NCBI RefSeq assembly: GCF_021699195.1
Contig: NZ_SSXE01000067.1
Coordinates: 1 to 64,000 of the forward strand
Length of the DNA: 64,000 nt
Source of the DNA: Nonomuraea sp. MG754425
GTDB taxonomy: Bacteria; Actinomycetota; Actinomycetes; Streptosporangiales; Streptosporangiaceae
Direction of reading: 5' to 3'
This document shows, one piece after another, positions 62,715-64,000 of the stretch. Position numbers and translations under genes: made by a program. How positions within the stretch are numbered: position 1 is the stretch's first letter; every line of letters begins with the position of its first letter. The notes under the pieces were generated by a model. It was not told where the DNA came from. It saw nothing but the letters and a program-made list of their open reading frames with translations, and ran no database searches.

Positions 62715-64000
62715 CCGGCCGAGGTGGTGCGCAGGTACTGCAGCGACCCGCTGGCCATCGGCACGAAGCCGGTCACGTTCGCCGTCGTCGCGGTGTAGGT
62801 GTAGCCGGCGAACAGCCAGATCCAGGCGGCGTTGTCCTCCAGGTGGGCGCCGACCCGGTCGTAGATCGCCTTGCGCGCGGCCTGGTCGGTGGTGGCCTTG
62901 CCCTGCGCGAACAGCTCGTCCAGTTCGGGGGACTGGTAGCCGGCCACCTTGTTCAGGTTGCCGTCGCCGGTGAAGTAGCGGCCGTAGGAGCCGTCGGGGT
63001 CGGGACGTCCGCCGTTGAGCGCCACGGCCGCGTCGAAGTCGGCCGCCACCCAGCGGTCCACGAACGCGCCCGACTCCAGCACCTCCAGCTCCAGGTTGAT
63101 CTTCGCCTCGGCGAGCTGGGCCTTGAGGTTCTGGGCCTCGTTGACGGAGGTGGCGTACTCGCCCTGGGACACGATGGTCTTGATGGTCACGCCGCCGGCC
63201 TTGCCCGCCTTGCCGAGGTAGTCGGCGGCCTTGGCCAGGTCGCGGGTCGGGCACGGCCGTTTCGCGGGGTCGGACTTGAACGCCGGGGCGGTGATCGGGC
63301 CGGTCACCTCGCCCTCGCCGAGCGCCGCGGTGTCGAGCACCTGCTTGCGGTCGATCGCGCACTGGACGGCCAGGCGCACGTTGACGTCCTTGAGGTCGCC
63401 GCGCCGCGCGTTGAGCTGGAGCGCGTGGTAGTTGAGCTGCGGCGTCTTGGCCACGGTGATGGTGCCGCCGCCCTCGGCGGTCTGCGCCACCAGCGGGTCG
63501 TTGAAGACCGCGAGCTGCACGTTGCCCGACTGCATGGCCGACACGATGGACGACTCGTCGGGGATCACCCGGAACTCGACCGCGCCGGCCTTCGCCTTCT
63601 CCGCGCCCCAGTACCGGTCGTTCCTGGTCAGCGTGATCGACTGGCTGGCCACCCGCTTGCCGAGCGTGAACGGGCCCGTGCCGTTGGGCGTGGCGGTCAG
63701 CTTCTCCTCGGTGTCGTCGGAGGAGAGCATGGCCATGTTGACCGTGGCGAGGTTGGCGGGCAGCGCGGCGTCCGGGCCGGTCAGCTCCAGCACGACCGTG
63801 TTCGGGTCGCTCGCCTCGACCGACTTCACCGACGACAGCGAGGCCCTGGCCACGGCCGCCGTCTTCTCGTCCATGATCTTGTCGAGGGACGCCTTGACGT
63901 CCTGGGAGTCGAACGCGCTGCCGTCGGCGAACGTGACGCCCTGCCGGAGCTTGAGCGTCAGCTTCTTGCCGTCCTCGGAGCTCTCCCACGACTCCGCCAG
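62711..64000 (-). CDS. Peptide ABC transporter substrate-binding protein (5' end outside window)
   Basis: This family 5 solute-binding protein is cut by the window edge, so the N-terminus with signal and lipobox is not seen. The visible 429 residues start within LAESWESSEDGKKLTLKLRQ, then VTFADGSAFDSQDVKASLDK, followed by NGTGPFTLGKRVASQSITLT and VRLAVQCAIDRKQVLDTAAL, all typical of the DppA/OppA family. An internal Met (63874) is not the start. It is the first gene seen of the muropeptide-type cluster and overlaps dppB by four bases. Confidence 0.92.
   Translation of the reverse strand: MAESWESSEDGKKLTLKLRQGVTFADGSAFDSQDVKASLDKIMDEKTAAVARASLSSVKSVEASDPNTVVLELTGPDAALPANLATVNMAMLSSDDTEEKLTATPNGTGPFTLGKRVASQSITLTRNDRYWGAEKAKAGAVEFRVIPDESSIVSAMQSGNVQLAVFNDPLVAQTAEGGGTITVAKTPQLNYHALQLNARRGDLKDVNVRLAVQCAIDRKQVLDTAALGEGEVTGPITAPAFKSDPAKRPCPTRDLAKAADYLGKAGKAGGVTIKTIVSQGEYATSVNEAQNLKAQLAEAKINLELEVLESGAFVDRWVAADFDAAVALNGGRPDPDGSYGRYFTGDGNLNKVAGYQSPELDELFAQGKATTDQAARKAIYDRVGAHLEDNAAWIWLFAGYTYTATTANVTGFVPMASGSLQYLRTTSAG

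Overview
The window is a high-GC actinomycete chromosome segment. The gene order (yajC-secD-secF-apt-relA, hisS-aspS, rarA-DUF948-alaS-ruvX-mltG-aroE, infC-rpmI-rplT-pheS-pheT) is the conserved core of Actinomycetota. The secreted xylanase and S8 protease and the sugar and peptide ABC systems suggest a soil, mycelial Streptosporangiales-like organism; Nonomuraea or a relative is a guess from protein flavour, not a proven assignment. I saw no tRNA, rRNA, CRISPR array, insertion sequence or phage gene.

Positions 1-34,000 are mostly housekeeping. ruvB opens the window, without ruvA directly upstream. Then come the Sec accessory operon (yajC, secD, secF), apt and the bifunctional (p)ppGpp enzyme relA. 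A minus-strand block holds a nucleotidyltransferase-cupin fusion, a DUF349 protein and a membrane-anchored cyclophilin. A metallo-beta-lactamase-fold hydrolase leads into hisS and aspS, and a second, paralogous cyclophilin faces aspS across a 54-nt perfect palindrome. The rarA to aroE block carries two mltG genes in tandem. The infC operon begins with an AUC-started IF3 behind an attenuator-like hairpin and runs through rpmI, rplT, a SpoU-type rRNA methyltransferase, a soluble PAS histidine kinase, pheS and pheT.

Positions 34,000-64,000 are accessory. They hold a Uma2 nuclease-fold protein, a metallophosphoesterase, an MFS exporter, NTF2-like and small membrane proteins (with a CRP-like site), an acyl-CoA synthetase, and a GH10 xylanase whose promoter is flanked by two GAAA-N-TTTC palindromes. 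Next are remnants of a divergent MarR/NTF2 pair and a VOC-fold protein. A mannoside-use locus follows: GH38 alpha-mannosidase, a convergent ROK repressor, and a binding protein with two permeases (no ATPase here) whose promoter contains a GTAAATC-N5-GATTTAC operator. The GH38 gene has lost its normal 3' end and reads open through the whole antisense of the ROK gene. Then come a 1,235-residue subtilisin-type protease, a TetR/SDR divergent pair with a clear operator, and a lone sensor-domain protein.

The right end is a tightly coupled minus-strand cluster: peptide-binding protein (cut by the window edge), two Dpp-type permeases, anhydro-MurNAc kinase, a beta-lactamase-fold hydrolase, a one-chain double ABC ATPase and a nitrilase-family amidase. 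Together these suggest uptake and recycling of muropeptides.
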